Below, one piece after another: positions 42,761 to 51,682 of a stretch of 64,000 nt of DNA. The stretch spans positions 3,841,398 to 3,905,397 of the forward strand of contig NZ_CP100461.1 in the NCBI RefSeq assembly GCF_024228675.1, written 5' to 3'. The notes under the pieces were generated by a model. The model was not told where the DNA came from and did not search any database. It worked only from the letters and a program-made list of their open reading frames with translations. The translations under genes were made by a program, and so were the position numbers. The DNA comes from Salinigranum marinum (GTDB lineage Archaea; Halobacteriota; Halobacteria; Halobacteriales; Haloferacaceae). Position 1 is the first letter of the stretch; each line of letters opens with the position of its first letter.

Positions 42761-44512
42761 TCAGTCGCGCTTCACACCGGGGTTCGTGACGGCACCGTTC
42801 GCCGCGGAGTCGAACGCCTGGCCGTACTTCGCGAGGACACCCGTCGCGTAGTTCGGCTCGCTCGGCTCCCACGCCTCGCGCCGACGCTTCATCTCCTTGT
42901 CGCTCACATCGACCGAGAGCTCGCGGCTGGGGATGTCGACCGTGATCTCGTCGCCGTCTTCGAGCAGCGCGATCGGGCCGCCGACGGACGCTTCGGGCGC
43001 GACGTGCCCGATCATCGGGCCGCGCGTCGCTCCCGAGAACCGCCCGTCGGTAATGAGCGCGACGTCGTCCTCGTGGCCCTGGCCGACGACCGCGGCGGTG
43101 ACGCCGAGCATCTCGCGCATCCCGGGGCCGCCCTGTGGGCCTTCGTTTCGGATGATGATGACGTCGCCCGACTCGATCTCGCCCTCCTGGACGTACTCCA
43201 TCGCGTCCTCCTCGTTCTCGAACAATCGGGCGGGCCCCGCGTGGTGGAAGGCATCGTCGCCCGTCACCTTCAGCACGGCACCGTCGGGCGCGAGGTTCCC
43301 CTCGAGGATCTTGATCGCGCCCTCGGCCTGCTTGGGCTCCTCGACAGCGTAGAGGAAGTCCGCGTCGATCTCGTCGTCCGCGGGGAGATTGAGCGTCGCC
43401 AGTTCCTCTGCGACGGTGCGGCCGGTGACGGTCATGGCGTCGCCGTGGAACAGCCCCGCGTCGAGGAGGCGGCGGATGACGATCGGGACGCCGCCGATCT
43501 CGAAGAGGTCGTTCATCACGCGCTGGCCGCCCGGCTGGAGGTCGGCGATCTTCGGCGTCCGTCGACTGATCGCGTCGAAATCGGCGAGTTCGAGATCGAC
43601 CCCCGCCTCCCGGGCGAGCGCCAGGAGGTGCAGGACGCCGTTCGTCGAGCCGCCGATGGCCGTCTGCAGGGCGATCGCGTTCTCGAACGACTCCCGCGTG
43701 AGGATGTCCGAGGGCCGGCGATCCGCTTCGATGCAGTCGAGGACGAGCTCGCCGGCCTCACGAGCGACGTCGTACCGCGACTCGTGCTCGGCGGGCGCCC
43801 CGGCGCTCCCCAGCGGGGCCAGCCCTAACGCTTCGGAAATCGAAGCCATGGTGTTCGCGGTGAACATCCCACCGCAGGACCCCGCACCGGGACAGGCGTG
43901 CCGTTCGAGGTCGTCGAGTTCCTCGGCGCTCATCTCGCCCTGGGCGTAGCCGCCAACTCCTTCGAACACCTGGACGATGGTGACGTCACGGCCGTCGTGC
44001 TGGCCGGGCATGATCGACCCGCCGTACAGGAACACGCTCGGGAGATCGGTCCGGATGGCGGCCATCATCATCCCGGGGAGGTTCTTGTCACAGCCGGCGA
44101 CGGTGACGAGGCCGTCCATCCGCTCGCCGAAGGCGACGAGTTCGACCGAGTCGGCGATGACTTCGCGGGAGATGAGCGACGCCTTCATCCCCTCGGTCCC
44201 CATCGAGATGGCGTCCGAGATGGTGATCGTGCCGAACTCGATGGGCATCCCACCCGCGCCGTCGACGCCGCCGATGGCCGCGTCGGCGACGTCGTCGAGG
44301 TGGACGTTACACGGCGTGATGTCCGCGGCGGGGTTGGCCACGCCGACCATCGGCGAGGAGAGGTCCTCGTCGTCGAAGCCCATCGCGCGGAACATCGCGC
44401 GGTGGGGCGCACGCTCGGCCCCCTCCGTCACGTCCCGGCTCGGGAGGGCCGCCTCCTTCCGACCGGAGAACTGTTCGGCGTCGTCTCGTTCGGGAGGTTC
44501 CTGCTGGCTCAT
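42761..44512 (-). CDS. ilvD: Dihydroxy-acid dehydratase
   Basis: This enzyme converts dihydroxyisovalerate and dihydroxymethylvalerate to the 2-keto acids of valine and isoleucine synthesis. The length of 583 residues fits. Iron-sulfur ligands appear in [11 protein letters not shown] and [18 protein letters not shown]; other marks are [14 protein letters not shown] and [20 protein letters not shown]. The start [11 protein letters not shown] has an extra acidic N-terminal arm of about 25 residues. Neighbouring genes are unrelated to amino acid synthesis, so it is probably transcribed alone. Confidence 0.97.
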   Translation of the reverse strand: MSQQEPPERDDAEQFSGRKEAALPSRDVTEGAERAPHRAMFRAMGFDDEDLSSPMVGVANPAADITPCNVHLDDVADAAIGGVDGAGGMPIEFGTITISDAISMGTEGMKASLISREVIADSVELVAFGERMDGLVTVAGCDKNLPGMMMAAIRTDLPSVFLYGGSIMPGQHDGRDVTIVQVFEGVGGYAQGEMSAEELDDLERHACPGAGSCGGMFTANTMASISEALGLAPLGSAGAPAEHESRYDVAREAGELVLDCIEADRRPSDILTRESFENAIALQTAIGGSTNGVLHLLALAREAGVDLELADFDAISRRTPKIADLQPGGQRVMNDLFEIGGVPIVIRRLLDAGLFHGDAMTVTGRTVAEELATLNLPADDEIDADFLYAVEEPKQAEGAIKILEGNLAPDGAVLKVTGDDAFHHAGPARLFENEEDAMEYVQEGEIESGDVIIIRNEGPQGGPGMREMLGVTAAVVGQGHEDDVALITDGRFSGATRGPMIGHVAPEASVGGPIALLEDGDEITVDIPSRELSVDVSDKEMKRRREAWEPSEPNYATGVLAKYGQAFDSAANGAVTNPGVKRD

Positions 44513-44577
44513 ATCCGGGAGTTGCGCCGCGGACGCTTAAATGACCGTCACTGCCGGCAACGTCCGTGTCGCGCGCC

Positions 44578-45234
44578 TCACTCCTCGTCTTCGTCCTCGT
44601 CGCGCCGCGCCAGCCCCGCGAGGTGCCCGGCCGCCTTGACGGCGATCTCCCCGCCGAGGCGGGCCGCGTTCTCGCTCCCCGGGAGGCAGAACACGGGGAC
44701 GTTCTCGACGATGCCCGCCGTCGCGCGCGTCGCCACGATCATGACGCCCACCTCGTCGTACGACTCCCGCCGGAAGAGTTCGCCGAACCCCGGGAGCCGT
44801 TTGGCGAACAGCCGTTCGGCGGCCTCGACGGTCACGTCGTCGGGCGTCACGCCCGTCCCGCCGGAGGTCACGACCGCGTCGACGTCGTCCCGCTTCGCGA
44901 GGCTCCCCAGCGCCGACTGTACGCCGTCGTAGTCGTCCCCGACGAGGTCGCGCGTCACGACCTCGTGGCCCGCGGACTCGAAGGCGTGGGAGACGGCGTC
45001 GCCAGCGGGGTCGTCGTCGAGCGACCGCGACGACGAGACCGTGAGCACCGCGACCCCGAGCGTCTCGACGTCGTGGTGGTGGTGACCGTGACCGTGCTCG
45101 TGATCGTGACCGTGTCCGTGATGATGACCCTCTCCGCCGTCGTCACCGTGGCCGTGACCCTCCTCGTCGTCGTCACCGTGACCGTGGTCGTGCTCGCCTG
45201 CCCCGTGCGCGTGGTGGTCCTGCTCGTCGCTCAT
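44578..45234 (-). CDS. MoaB/Mog-like molybdopterin protein with His-rich N-terminus
   Basis: The ATG at 45234 (MSDEQDHHAH) gives 218 residues. Residues of about 55-210 are the MoaB/MogA fold (LGVAVLTVSSSRSLDDD, VTSGGTGVTPDDVTVEA, PVFCLPGSENAARLGGE) that adenylylates molybdopterin. The first 54 residues are roughly one-third histidine, in Gly-His-Asp/Glu repeats (GHGHDHEHGHGHHHH). This is likely a metal-binding or storage tail, of the kind seen in nickel and zinc chaperones. Whether it serves molybdate chemistry or another metal is unknown. Confidence 0.88.
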   Translation of the reverse strand: MSDEQDHHAHGAGEHDHGHGDDDEEGHGHGDDGGEGHHHGHGHDHEHGHGHHHHDVETLGVAVLTVSSSRSLDDDPAGDAVSHAFESAGHEVVTRDLVGDDYDGVQSALGSLAKRDDVDAVVTSGGTGVTPDDVTVEAAERLFAKRLPGFGELFRRESYDEVGVMIVATRATAGIVENVPVFCLPGSENAARLGGEIAVKAAGHLAGLARRDEDEDEE

Positions 45235-45363
45235 GCACGCCCGTTTCGGTCGACGGGGCAAAACTCTCACCCCGATCGGCGCACGGACAGCCGCCGGCAG
45301 GCGTCCCGTCCGAAACGGCCGTGGCGAGTCGACGGTGCGGCGACGTCGTCTCCGGTGACGTCC

Positions 45364-46197
45364 TCACTCCGACCGTCGCCCGGCGGCGTCACGCGTCTCG
45401 AGCGGGTCGATACCCATCCGGAACCCCGGGCTGTACTGGACGACCGGCTCCGTCGTCGGACGCGGGAGGTCGGCCGCCTCGAACAGCGTGTTCCGCCGGA
45501 TCTCCGCCTCCACCGGCCGGAGTTCCCACGGCTCTCGGGAGATGGTGCCGACCCGTACCCCGCCGTGGTTCCCGTCCCCGACCTGGAGGGCGTCGACCCG
45601 GCGATCCTCGCCGGCGGGGAAGAAAAAGCGGAATCGCTCGACGCAGAACGATTCGATTGTCTCCCGGTCGGCCTCGAACACCGGCCCGGTCGGGCGGTAC
45701 CGCGCCCCGAAGCGGGCCGCCGGCGTCGCCCCGCCCCGGCGACGACTCCGGAACGTGATCCGGCCGTCGCGTCGCGTCAGCCGCATCGTCGCGTGGTGAA
45801 ACGGGAGGCCGAACCCGCGCTGACCCGCGAGGGCGGCGACCCGACGGCCGGTGTCGAGCGAGAGGAAGTAGACACCGGAGTCGCCGTCCATCGTCACGTA
45901 CGTCCGGAGGTTGAGCTGTGGCGTCGCCCCGACCGACGTCGGTGGCGTCGTCGGACCGACCCCGACGGCACCGTTCTCCAGTGCGAGGACGCTCACCCAC
46001 GCGGTGCCGTCGAACGTCTCCAGCGTGAGCGCGTCCGGGACGTGCCTGGAGAGGGCCTCGGAATCCATCGGCCAGTGGGCGAACAGCACGTCCCGCCCGG
46101 TGACGGTGAACAGTGGCGGCATTCGGTTGCTGTGGAGGACTCCGGGCACGTCAACCCGGGGTGTCTCTCTCGGTCGAGGTTCGACCGTCGCGGCCAC
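45364..46197 (-). CDS. DUF2071/YqjF-like protein
   Basis: The 277-residue protein matches the acetoacetate-decarboxylase-like DUF2071 fold: GRDVLFAHWPMDSEALSRHVPDAL, QLNLRTYVTMDGDSGVYFLSLD and FGLPFHHATM. The function of the family is unclear. The start at 46197 is taken as the longest; the ATG at 46122 (MPPLFTVTG) begins exactly where most family members begin and is a good alternative. It is divergent from the oxidoreductase gene, sharing a promoter region of about 70 bases. Confidence 0.78.
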   Translation of the reverse strand: MAATVEPRPRETPRVDVPGVLHSNRMPPLFTVTGRDVLFAHWPMDSEALSRHVPDALTLETFDGTAWVSVLALENGAVGVGPTTPPTSVGATPQLNLRTYVTMDGDSGVYFLSLDTGRRVAALAGQRGFGLPFHHATMRLTRRDGRITFRSRRRGGATPAARFGARYRPTGPVFEADRETIESFCVERFRFFFPAGEDRRVDALQVGDGNHGGVRVGTISREPWELRPVEAEIRRNTLFEAADLPRPTTEPVVQYSPGFRMGIDPLETRDAAGRRSE

Positions 46198-46237
46198 TCG
46201 TCACTGCCGGGATAGTTATCACCCGCTAACCATACTG

Positions 46238-46245
46238 TTTTATCA
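46238..46245 (+). promoter_or_regulatory. TATA box of the MDR oxidoreductase
   Basis: TTTTATCA lies about 25 bases before the ATG at 46266, a leaderless arrangement. Confidence 0.55.
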
Positions 46246-46265
46246 TTTCGCTCGGACTCCCGAGT

Positions 46266-47306
46266 ATGAAAGCCGTCCAGTTCTCGGAGCACGGCGACCG
46301 TGACGTCATCGAGTACGGCGACTTCCCCGACCCCGAAATCGACCGCGACGAGGTGCTCGTCGACATCAAGGCCGGCGGGCTGAACTATCTCGACGTCTGG
46401 ACTCGCCGCGGCATGCCCATCCTCGACCTCGAGTTCCCGCACATCCCCGGGAGCGACGGGGCGGGGGTCGTGAGCGAGGTCGGCGAGAGCGTCACCCGGT
46501 TCGAGGTCGGCGACCACGTCGCGGTCGCACCCGGGAAGTACTGCGGGAAGTGTGAGTTCTGCCGCGACGGCGAGGAGTCGATGTGCGTCTCCTACCACCT
46601 GATCGGGGAACACATCCGCGGCGTCCACTCCGAACTGGCCGCCGTCCCCGAGGAGAACCTGATTTCCGTCCCTGACCACGTCGACTGGGAGACCGCGGCG
46701 TCGGCGTCGCTCGTCTTCCAGACCGCCTGGCGGATGCTCATCAGCCGGGGGGAACTCGGCCCGAGCGAGTCGGTGCTCGTCCTCGGCGCGTCCGGGGGCG
46801 TGGGCCACGCGGCCGTCCAGATCGCCGACCACGTCGGCGCGGAGGTGTACGCGACGGCCTCGACGGACGAGAAACTCGGCTACGCCGAACAGTGCGGTGC
46901 CGACCACGTCATCAACTACGAGGACGACGATTTCGCCGCCGAGATCCGCGAACACACGGGCAAGCGCGGCGTCGACATGGTCGTCGACCACATCGGCGAG
47001 GCCACCTACCCCGACTCGCTGAAGTCGCTGGCGAAGGGCGGTCGGATCGTCACCTGCGGCGCGACGACCGGTGGCAACCCAGGGGCGGGGCTGAACCGGA
47101 TCTTCTGGAACCAGCTCTCGGTCATCGGGTCGACCATGGCCACGCCCGGCGAGATCGACGACGTCCTCCCGCTGGTGTGGGACGGGACGTTCGAGTCGCA
47201 CGTCCGCGCCAGCCTGCCGATGAGCGAGGCCGCCCGCGCCCACGAGATGCTGGAGAACCGTGAGGGCTTTGGGAGCGTGGTCGTAAGGCCAGACAGTGAG
47301 CTCTGA
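46266..47306 (+). CDS. Zinc-type MDR alcohol dehydrogenase/quinone oxidoreductase
   Basis: This 346-residue NAD(P)H-dependent oxidoreductase has the structural zinc lobe intact: Cys93, Cys96, Cys99 and Cys107 in KYCGKCEFCRDGEESMC. The catalytic-zinc cysteine is missing (GLNYLDVW where alcohol dehydrogenases have a Cys), as in quinone oxidoreductase-type members. VLVLGASGGVGHAAVQIA is the cofactor loop. The substrate is unknown. Its last 11 bases overlap the GTG start of the next gene. Confidence 0.9.
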   Translation: MKAVQFSEHGDRDVIEYGDFPDPEIDRDEVLVDIKAGGLNYLDVWTRRGMPILDLEFPHIPGSDGAGVVSEVGESVTRFEVGDHVAVAPGKYCGKCEFCRDGEESMCVSYHLIGEHIRGVHSELAAVPEENLISVPDHVDWETAASASLVFQTAWRMLISRGELGPSESVLVLGASGGVGHAAVQIADHVGAEVYATASTDEKLGYAEQCGADHVINYEDDDFAAEIREHTGKRGVDMVVDHIGEATYPDSLKSLAKGGRIVTCGATTGGNPGAGLNRIFWNQLSVIGSTMATPGEIDDVLPLVWDGTFESHVRASLPMSEAARAHEMLENREGFGSVVVRPDSEL

Positions 47307-47640
47307 GACCGACGAGGGCTACGTCCACCGGCCGGATGCGGCCGACGCCGAACACGCCCCCGGGACCGACCGGGTCGACCGGGTCGACCGGGCCGACGAC
47401 GAGGAGGCGGCACCACTTCCCGGCCCGAAGCCGACCGGCTTCGGCGACCGCGGGTGGGTGCTCGTCGCCACGGTCGTCCTCGCGTTCCTCGTCGTCCCCG
47501 GGGTCATCTACCTCCGCCCGGCACTCCCGGGAGAGGCCGGCCTGTCGTTCGTCGTCGCGATGCTGATACTCCCGCTCGTCCCGGCCGTCATGCTGGGCCT
47601 GACGGCGGTCTGGTCGATGCGTGCCAGTCGGCGACGCTGA
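47296..47640 (+). CDS. Small membrane protein overlapping the oxidoreductase gene
   Basis: The 114-residue product starts at a GTG (VSSETDEGYVH) inside the end of the upstream gene. An acidic, disordered N-terminus with a DRVDRVDRADD repeat precedes two hydrophobic helices (about 53-71 and 83-105) and ends MRASRRR. No family is recognised. The overlap indicates translation coupled to the oxidoreductase. Confidence 0.7.
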   Translation: MSSETDEGYVHRPDAADAEHAPGTDRVDRVDRADDEEAAPLPGPKPTGFGDRGWVLVATVVLAFLVVPGVIYLRPALPGEAGLSFVVAMLILPLVPAVMLGLTAVWSMRASRRR

Positions 47641-47745
47641 CGCCCGGAAGCGCCTCACGGACCGCCGCGTTCTCCCCCGATCCGTCCGGTTTCTCGACCG
47701 TCCGGTTCTCGATACCGAGATTCGAGTGCGATCGACGAGCGGTTC

Positions 47746-47754
47746 TATAAAAAA
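47746..47754 (+). promoter_or_regulatory. TATA box upstream of the 115-residue protein
   Basis: TATAAAAAA lies about 56 bases before the ATG at 47806, predicting a leader of roughly 30 bases. Confidence 0.6.
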
Positions 47755-47805
47755 GATCGCGGCAACGCTTTTGACTGATCGTGTGTTGGTACCGTATTGC
47801 ACGGC

Positions 47806-48153
47806 ATGTTCGAACAGTTCTCAAGCGGCTACTACCTCGGCCGCCTGTACGTCGAGCCGTACGACGGCGACCACGCTGTCATCCACGGAGACGACCACGT
47901 ACGGGTGAACGAGCACCTCTACACCACGGGCGAGGGTGTCGAGCGGACGGACGCCCCGCTGGTGATGAAACTGGACAGCGGTGGACACTTCCCGGTTCTC
48001 GGCGACGACGCCGTCCCGACAGGCACACTCGCCCTTCCCACACCGCTCGCGCCGGGGGACCTCCCCGACCGCCGCGAGGTGCTCCTCGCGAAGGCCGACC
48101 GGGCGACAGAACTCCTCCGGTACGCCGGTTGGACGCCGCCCGAGGGTCGCTGA
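47806..48153 (+). CDS. Conserved haloarchaeal protein (DUF5802-like)
   Basis: The ATG at 47806 gives 115 residues starting MFEQFSSGYYLGRLYVEP, which I recall as the hallmark of a small haloarchaea-specific family (DUF5802; number from memory). HVRVNEHLYTTGEGVERTDAPLVMKL and HFPVLGDDAVPTGTLALP follow. It is soluble and acidic, with no recognisable catalytic motif and unknown function. It has its own strong TATA box. Confidence 0.7.
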   Translation: MFEQFSSGYYLGRLYVEPYDGDHAVIHGDDHVRVNEHLYTTGEGVERTDAPLVMKLDSGGHFPVLGDDAVPTGTLALPTPLAPGDLPDRREVLLAKADRATELLRYAGWTPPEGR

Positions 48154-48190
48154 CGCGCACGAGGGTCGATCCTGATACTCGGGACCGATC

Positions 48191-48197
48191 GTATAAG
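48191..48197 (+). promoter_or_regulatory. TATA box of the Vms1-like gene
   Basis: GTATAAG is centred about 28 bases before the ATG at 48222, fixing the start despite an open frame upstream. Confidence 0.6.
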
Positions 48198-48221
48198 TTC
48201 CCTCCCCACGGTCTCGAACCC

Positions 48222-49106
48222 ATGCTCGACGAGTTGCTCGGCCGCGCCGAGCTGAAAGAGCGCATCGACGCCCTCGAAGCGGAACTCGACAGCTACGAGG
48301 CCCGCTACGAGGCCGAGTCCGAACGGCGTGCCGACGCGGTCCGAGCGCGACAGGAGGCCGAAGAGCGGGTCAACCGTCTCGAAGACCGCATCGCCGACCT
48401 CGAAGGCCGACTCGACCGCGACGAGGACGGAACAGAGGTCGCGTTCCGCGGCCGGGAGGCGCTCGCTGGGGGTCGACTCCGCGAGGTGTGGTCGCGGCTC
48501 CGCTCGCTCGACACCGACGCCGAGGGGGCGCTCACGGCGTTCGTCGACGACGGCCTCCCCGACCCGGTCGCCGCGGCGGTCGGCGACCGCGCGCCGCTCG
48601 TCCGTCGCGCCGCCCCCTGTCTCGTCTGCGCCGACGACGCCGGCCTCGTCGCGGTCGCGCTCGACCCGCCCTGTCCTCCCGCCCCGTTCGTCGCGTGGGA
48701 CGCGGGGTTTCGGATCGACGATGCGTGGGTTCTCCCCCAGGACGGCGACGCGCTCGCGCTCCTCCGGTCGGACCTGTTCGTCGTCGGCACCTACGACGAG
48801 GGGGAGTGGACCATCGCCGAGACGGTCGAGAGCGACGTCAAGAGCGCCCACTCGAAGGGCGGCTTCTCGCAGGGACGGTTCGAGCGCCGCCGCGACGCGC
48901 AGGTCGCCGAGCACGTCGACCGGGCGCGTTCCGCTCTGGACGGGGTCGACCGCGATCGGCTGCTGGTCGCCGGCGAGCGGACGGTCCTCGGTGCGTTCGA
49001 GGCGCGCGCGGATCACGTCGCCCGCGTCGACGCCAGCGGCGACCCCGAGGCGGCGTTCGAGGCCGCCGTCGAGGACTTCTTCACCACCCGGCTGTCGCTG
49101 CTGTGA
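48222..49106 (+). CDS. Vms1/Ankzf1-like (VLRF1) protein
   Basis: The 294-residue protein has an N-terminal coiled coil (about 8-68), then an eRF1-like domain. SAHSKGGFSQGRFERRR at about 208-224 is the VLRF1 signature; Gln217 corresponds to the glutamine that replaces the GGQ glutamine in Vms1/ANKZF1, which cleave peptidyl-tRNA on stalled ribosomes. A later segment (VAGERTVLGAF) fits the eRF1 core. I infer a ribosome-rescue nuclease or hydrolase. It lacks the zinc finger and ankyrin repeats of the eukaryotic forms. Confidence 0.85.
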   Translation: MLDELLGRAELKERIDALEAELDSYEARYEAESERRADAVRARQEAEERVNRLEDRIADLEGRLDRDEDGTEVAFRGREALAGGRLREVWSRLRSLDTDAEGALTAFVDDGLPDPVAAAVGDRAPLVRRAAPCLVCADDAGLVAVALDPPCPPAPFVAWDAGFRIDDAWVLPQDGDALALLRSDLFVVGTYDEGEWTIAETVESDVKSAHSKGGFSQGRFERRRDAQVAEHVDRARSALDGVDRDRLLVAGERTVLGAFEARADHVARVDASGDPEAAFEAAVEDFFTTRLSLL

Positions 49107-49549
49107 GTGGCGTGTGCGTTCGGACGTCGCCGGGGTCGCCGACGAGACCGAGCGCGCGGCGGTAGCCGGTGCGCAGCGAAATGCCTCTCCCTCCCCAGCC
49201 GACTCGTTCGCTCTCTCTCTCTCTCCGGTCGATCGCCCACTCGCCCCTCGCGCGTTCACTCGCTTCGCTTCGCTTTCGCGCGCCCCCGCATCGGAACACG
49301 GTGCGGTGGCGCGGCCGGGGCGACGCCACGTCGCCCCGCCGCCCGAGGTCTTCGTATCCAAGCCACGCGAGCGAATCGGCTGGGGAGGCCGTGGCGTATC
49401 GCCGCCCTAGCGACTGCCTTCGTCCCGTCTCGACTGCTCGCCTCCGACGACCGACGTGGCGCTCGACCCGTTCCCGACGACTCGTACTCACCACCTCCGA
49501 GACGCTCTCACCGCACCGACTGCCACGACCGGGCGAGAGCGATGACCGG
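49107..49549. other. Gene-free region with pyrimidine-rich repeats
   Basis: No coding gene is credible. The plus strand holds a CT dinucleotide run at about 49208-49222 and a TCGCTTCGCTTCGCTTTCGCG tract near 49258 related to the one at about 27790. GC skew here differs from coding DNA. No tRNA or rRNA is seen. Confidence 0.5.
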
Positions 49550-49559
49550 TTTTTAAGAA
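49550..49559 (+). promoter_or_regulatory. TATA box of the DgcN-DgcA-like operon
   Basis: TTTTTAAGAA is centred about 27 bases before the ATG at 49581, giving a leaderless transcript. Confidence 0.6.
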
Positions 49560-49580
49560 CGGCCTCGCTGTGGAAATGGT

Positions 49581-50630
49581 ATGAACGCCCAGCCGACGCG
49601 CGTGGCCGTCCTCGCCCACGACCTCTTTCCCCACCGTGCGAAGACCGCGACGGGCGTCCTCCGCTACGCCGACTACGACGTCGCCGCGGTCCTCGACCGC
49701 TCGAACCCCGGCACCCGAGCCAGCGACCACCTCTCGCTCCCCGACGGGCGGGACGCACCGATCGTCGAATCGATGGCCGACGCGCTCTCGGAGGGAGAAA
49801 TCGACGCGCTCGTCGTCGGCATCGCCCCCATCGGCGGCGGCTTCGACGAGTCGTGGCGGGGGGACGTCGAACGCGCGCTCGAAGCCGGTCTCGACGTGAT
49901 CTCCGGGTTGCACTACTTCCTCGCCGAGGACGACGAGTTCGCCGCCCTGGCCGAGGCACACGGCGCGACCATCCACGACGTCCGCAAGCCACACCCCGAC
50001 CTGACGGTGAGCGAGGGGCGCGCGAGCGAAGTCGACGCCGACGTCGTCCTCACCGTCGGAACGGACTGCTCCGTCGGGAAGATGACCGTCTCGCTCGAAC
50101 TCACCCGGGCGGCCCGCGAGCGGGGGATCGACGCCGGGTTCGTTCCAACGGGACAGACCGGTATCATGATCGCCGGGTGGGGCAACCCCATCGACCGCGT
50201 CGTGAGCGACTTCACCGCGGGTGCCGTCGAGGAGATGATCCTCGAGATGGGCGACACACACGACGTGCTGTTCGTCGAGGGGCAGGGTAGCATCGTCCAC
50301 CCGGCGTACTCCGCCGTGACCTGCGGCATCCTCCACGGCGCGATGCCCGACGCGATTGTGCTCTGTCACGTCGCGGGCCGCGAGGCGATCCACGGCTACG
50401 AGTCCACGGCGATTCCCGACCCCGGGACGTACGTCGACCTCTACGAAGACCTCGCCGGGCCGGTCCACCCCGGCGAGGTGGTCGCGGGCGCGGTCAACAC
50501 GTCGTCGATCGACTCCGACGCGGCCGCGCGTGAGGCGCTCGACGCGTTCGGCTCGCAGGTCGGGGGGCCGGCGACCGACCCTATCCGCTTCGACGCCGAC
50601 GAACTCCTCGACGCCGTGTTGGACGCATGA
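49581..50630 (+). CDS. DUF1611 protein, DgcN-like D-amino-acid N-acyltransferase candidate
   Basis: The 349-residue protein has an N-terminal Rossmann-like domain (VAVLAHDLFPHRAKTATGVLRY) and a P-loop-like domain, VGTDCSVGKMTVSLEL, followed by FVPTGQTGIMIAGWG and VEGQGSIVHPAYS. This is DUF1611. In marine bacteria a DUF1611 protein, DgcN, acetylates D-glutamate and its enolase-superfamily partner DgcA racemises the product. The next gene here overlaps by four bases and is of the DgcA type, so the same pathway is inferred. Older annotations call the family EBNA-1-like or epimerase. Confidence 0.8.
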   Translation: MNAQPTRVAVLAHDLFPHRAKTATGVLRYADYDVAAVLDRSNPGTRASDHLSLPDGRDAPIVESMADALSEGEIDALVVGIAPIGGGFDESWRGDVERALEAGLDVISGLHYFLAEDDEFAALAEAHGATIHDVRKPHPDLTVSEGRASEVDADVVLTVGTDCSVGKMTVSLELTRAARERGIDAGFVPTGQTGIMIAGWGNPIDRVVSDFTAGAVEEMILEMGDTHDVLFVEGQGSIVHPAYSAVTCGILHGAMPDAIVLCHVAGREAIHGYESTAIPDPGTYVDLYEDLAGPVHPGEVVAGAVNTSSIDSDAAAREALDAFGSQVGGPATDPIRFDADELLDAVLDA

Positions 50631-51667
50631 TCACGGGCGAGTTCGAGCGTGTCTCCCTGCCGCTGGCCGACGCCTTTACCATCTCCCGCGGCACCCAGGA
50701 CGTCGCCGAGAACGTCCTCGTCCGCCTCACCGACGAGGGCGGCATGACCGGCCACGGCGCGGCCGCGCCGTCGCCGCACTACGGCGAGACGGCCGACACC
50801 GTCGAGGCGGTCCTCCCCGACCTCCTTGACGTCGCCGAATCCGTCGGCGACCCGCACGCGCTCGATCGCATTGAGCGCCGCATGCACCACCGTGTCCGCG
50901 GCAACCCTGCCGCACGCGCCGCCGTCTCGGTCGCCCTCCACGACCTGGCGGCCAAGCGGCTCGGCGTCCCGCTCTACCGCATGTGGGGCCTCGACGCCGC
51001 TGAGTGCCCGCCGACGTCCTTCACGATCGGCCTCGATACCACGGAACGAGTCCGGGAGAAGACGGCCGACGCCGTCGAGGCGGGCTATTCGACCCTGAAA
51101 CTCAAACTCGGTACCGACCGCGACGCGGAACTCCTCGACGCGGTACGCGAGGCCGCCCCCGACGCCACCCTCCGCGTCGACGCCAACGAGGCGTGGACGC
51201 CCCACGAGGCCGTCGAAAAGTCACGGCTCCTGGCCGACCACGGCGTCGAGTTCGTCGAGCAGCCGATCCCGGCCGACCACCACGACCGGTTGCGGTTCGT
51301 CCACGAGCGCTCGGCGGTCCCGGTGGCGGTCGACGAGTCGGTCGTGACCCTCGCCGACGTCCCCCGGGTCGCCGACCGGTGTGACGTGGTGAACCTCAAG
51401 CTGATGAAGTGTGGTGGCCTCCGCGAGGCCCGCCGGATGATCCACACGGCCCGCGCGCACGGGCTGGAGGTGATGCTCGGCTGTATGGTCGAGACGAACG
51501 CCGCCATCGCCCCCGCCTGTCACCTCGCCCCGCTGCTCGACTACGCCGACCTCGACGGCGCGCTTCTCCTCGCCGACGAGGGGGACGCATACGACGGTCT
51601 CGACCTCTCCGACGGCGTGATCCGCCTGCCGGACGACCGGAGCGGGACTGGCGCGGAACCGATCTGA
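50627..51667 (+). CDS. Enolase-superfamily dipeptide epimerase/DgcA-like racemase
   Basis: This 346-residue muconate-lactonising-type enzyme racemises an amino acid derivative. Second-helix lysines of TLKLKLG (KxK), metal ligands in RVDANEAW, VEQPIP and AVDESVV, and the opposite lysine in LKLMKCGG are all in place. The N-terminal capping domain has the usual FTISRGTQDVAENVLVRL. The N-acyl-D-glutamate role is inferred from its ATGA overlap with the DUF1611 gene; without that context, L-Ala-D/L-Glu epimerase would be the default guess. Confidence 0.88.
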   Translation: MITGEFERVSLPLADAFTISRGTQDVAENVLVRLTDEGGMTGHGAAAPSPHYGETADTVEAVLPDLLDVAESVGDPHALDRIERRMHHRVRGNPAARAAVSVALHDLAAKRLGVPLYRMWGLDAAECPPTSFTIGLDTTERVREKTADAVEAGYSTLKLKLGTDRDAELLDAVREAAPDATLRVDANEAWTPHEAVEKSRLLADHGVEFVEQPIPADHHDRLRFVHERSAVPVAVDESVVTLADVPRVADRCDVVNLKLMKCGGLREARRMIHTARAHGLEVMLGCMVETNAAIAPACHLAPLLDYADLDGALLLADEGDAYDGLDLSDGVIRLPDDRSGTGAEPI

Positions 51668-51682
51668 CGGGGTCGGCCGACC

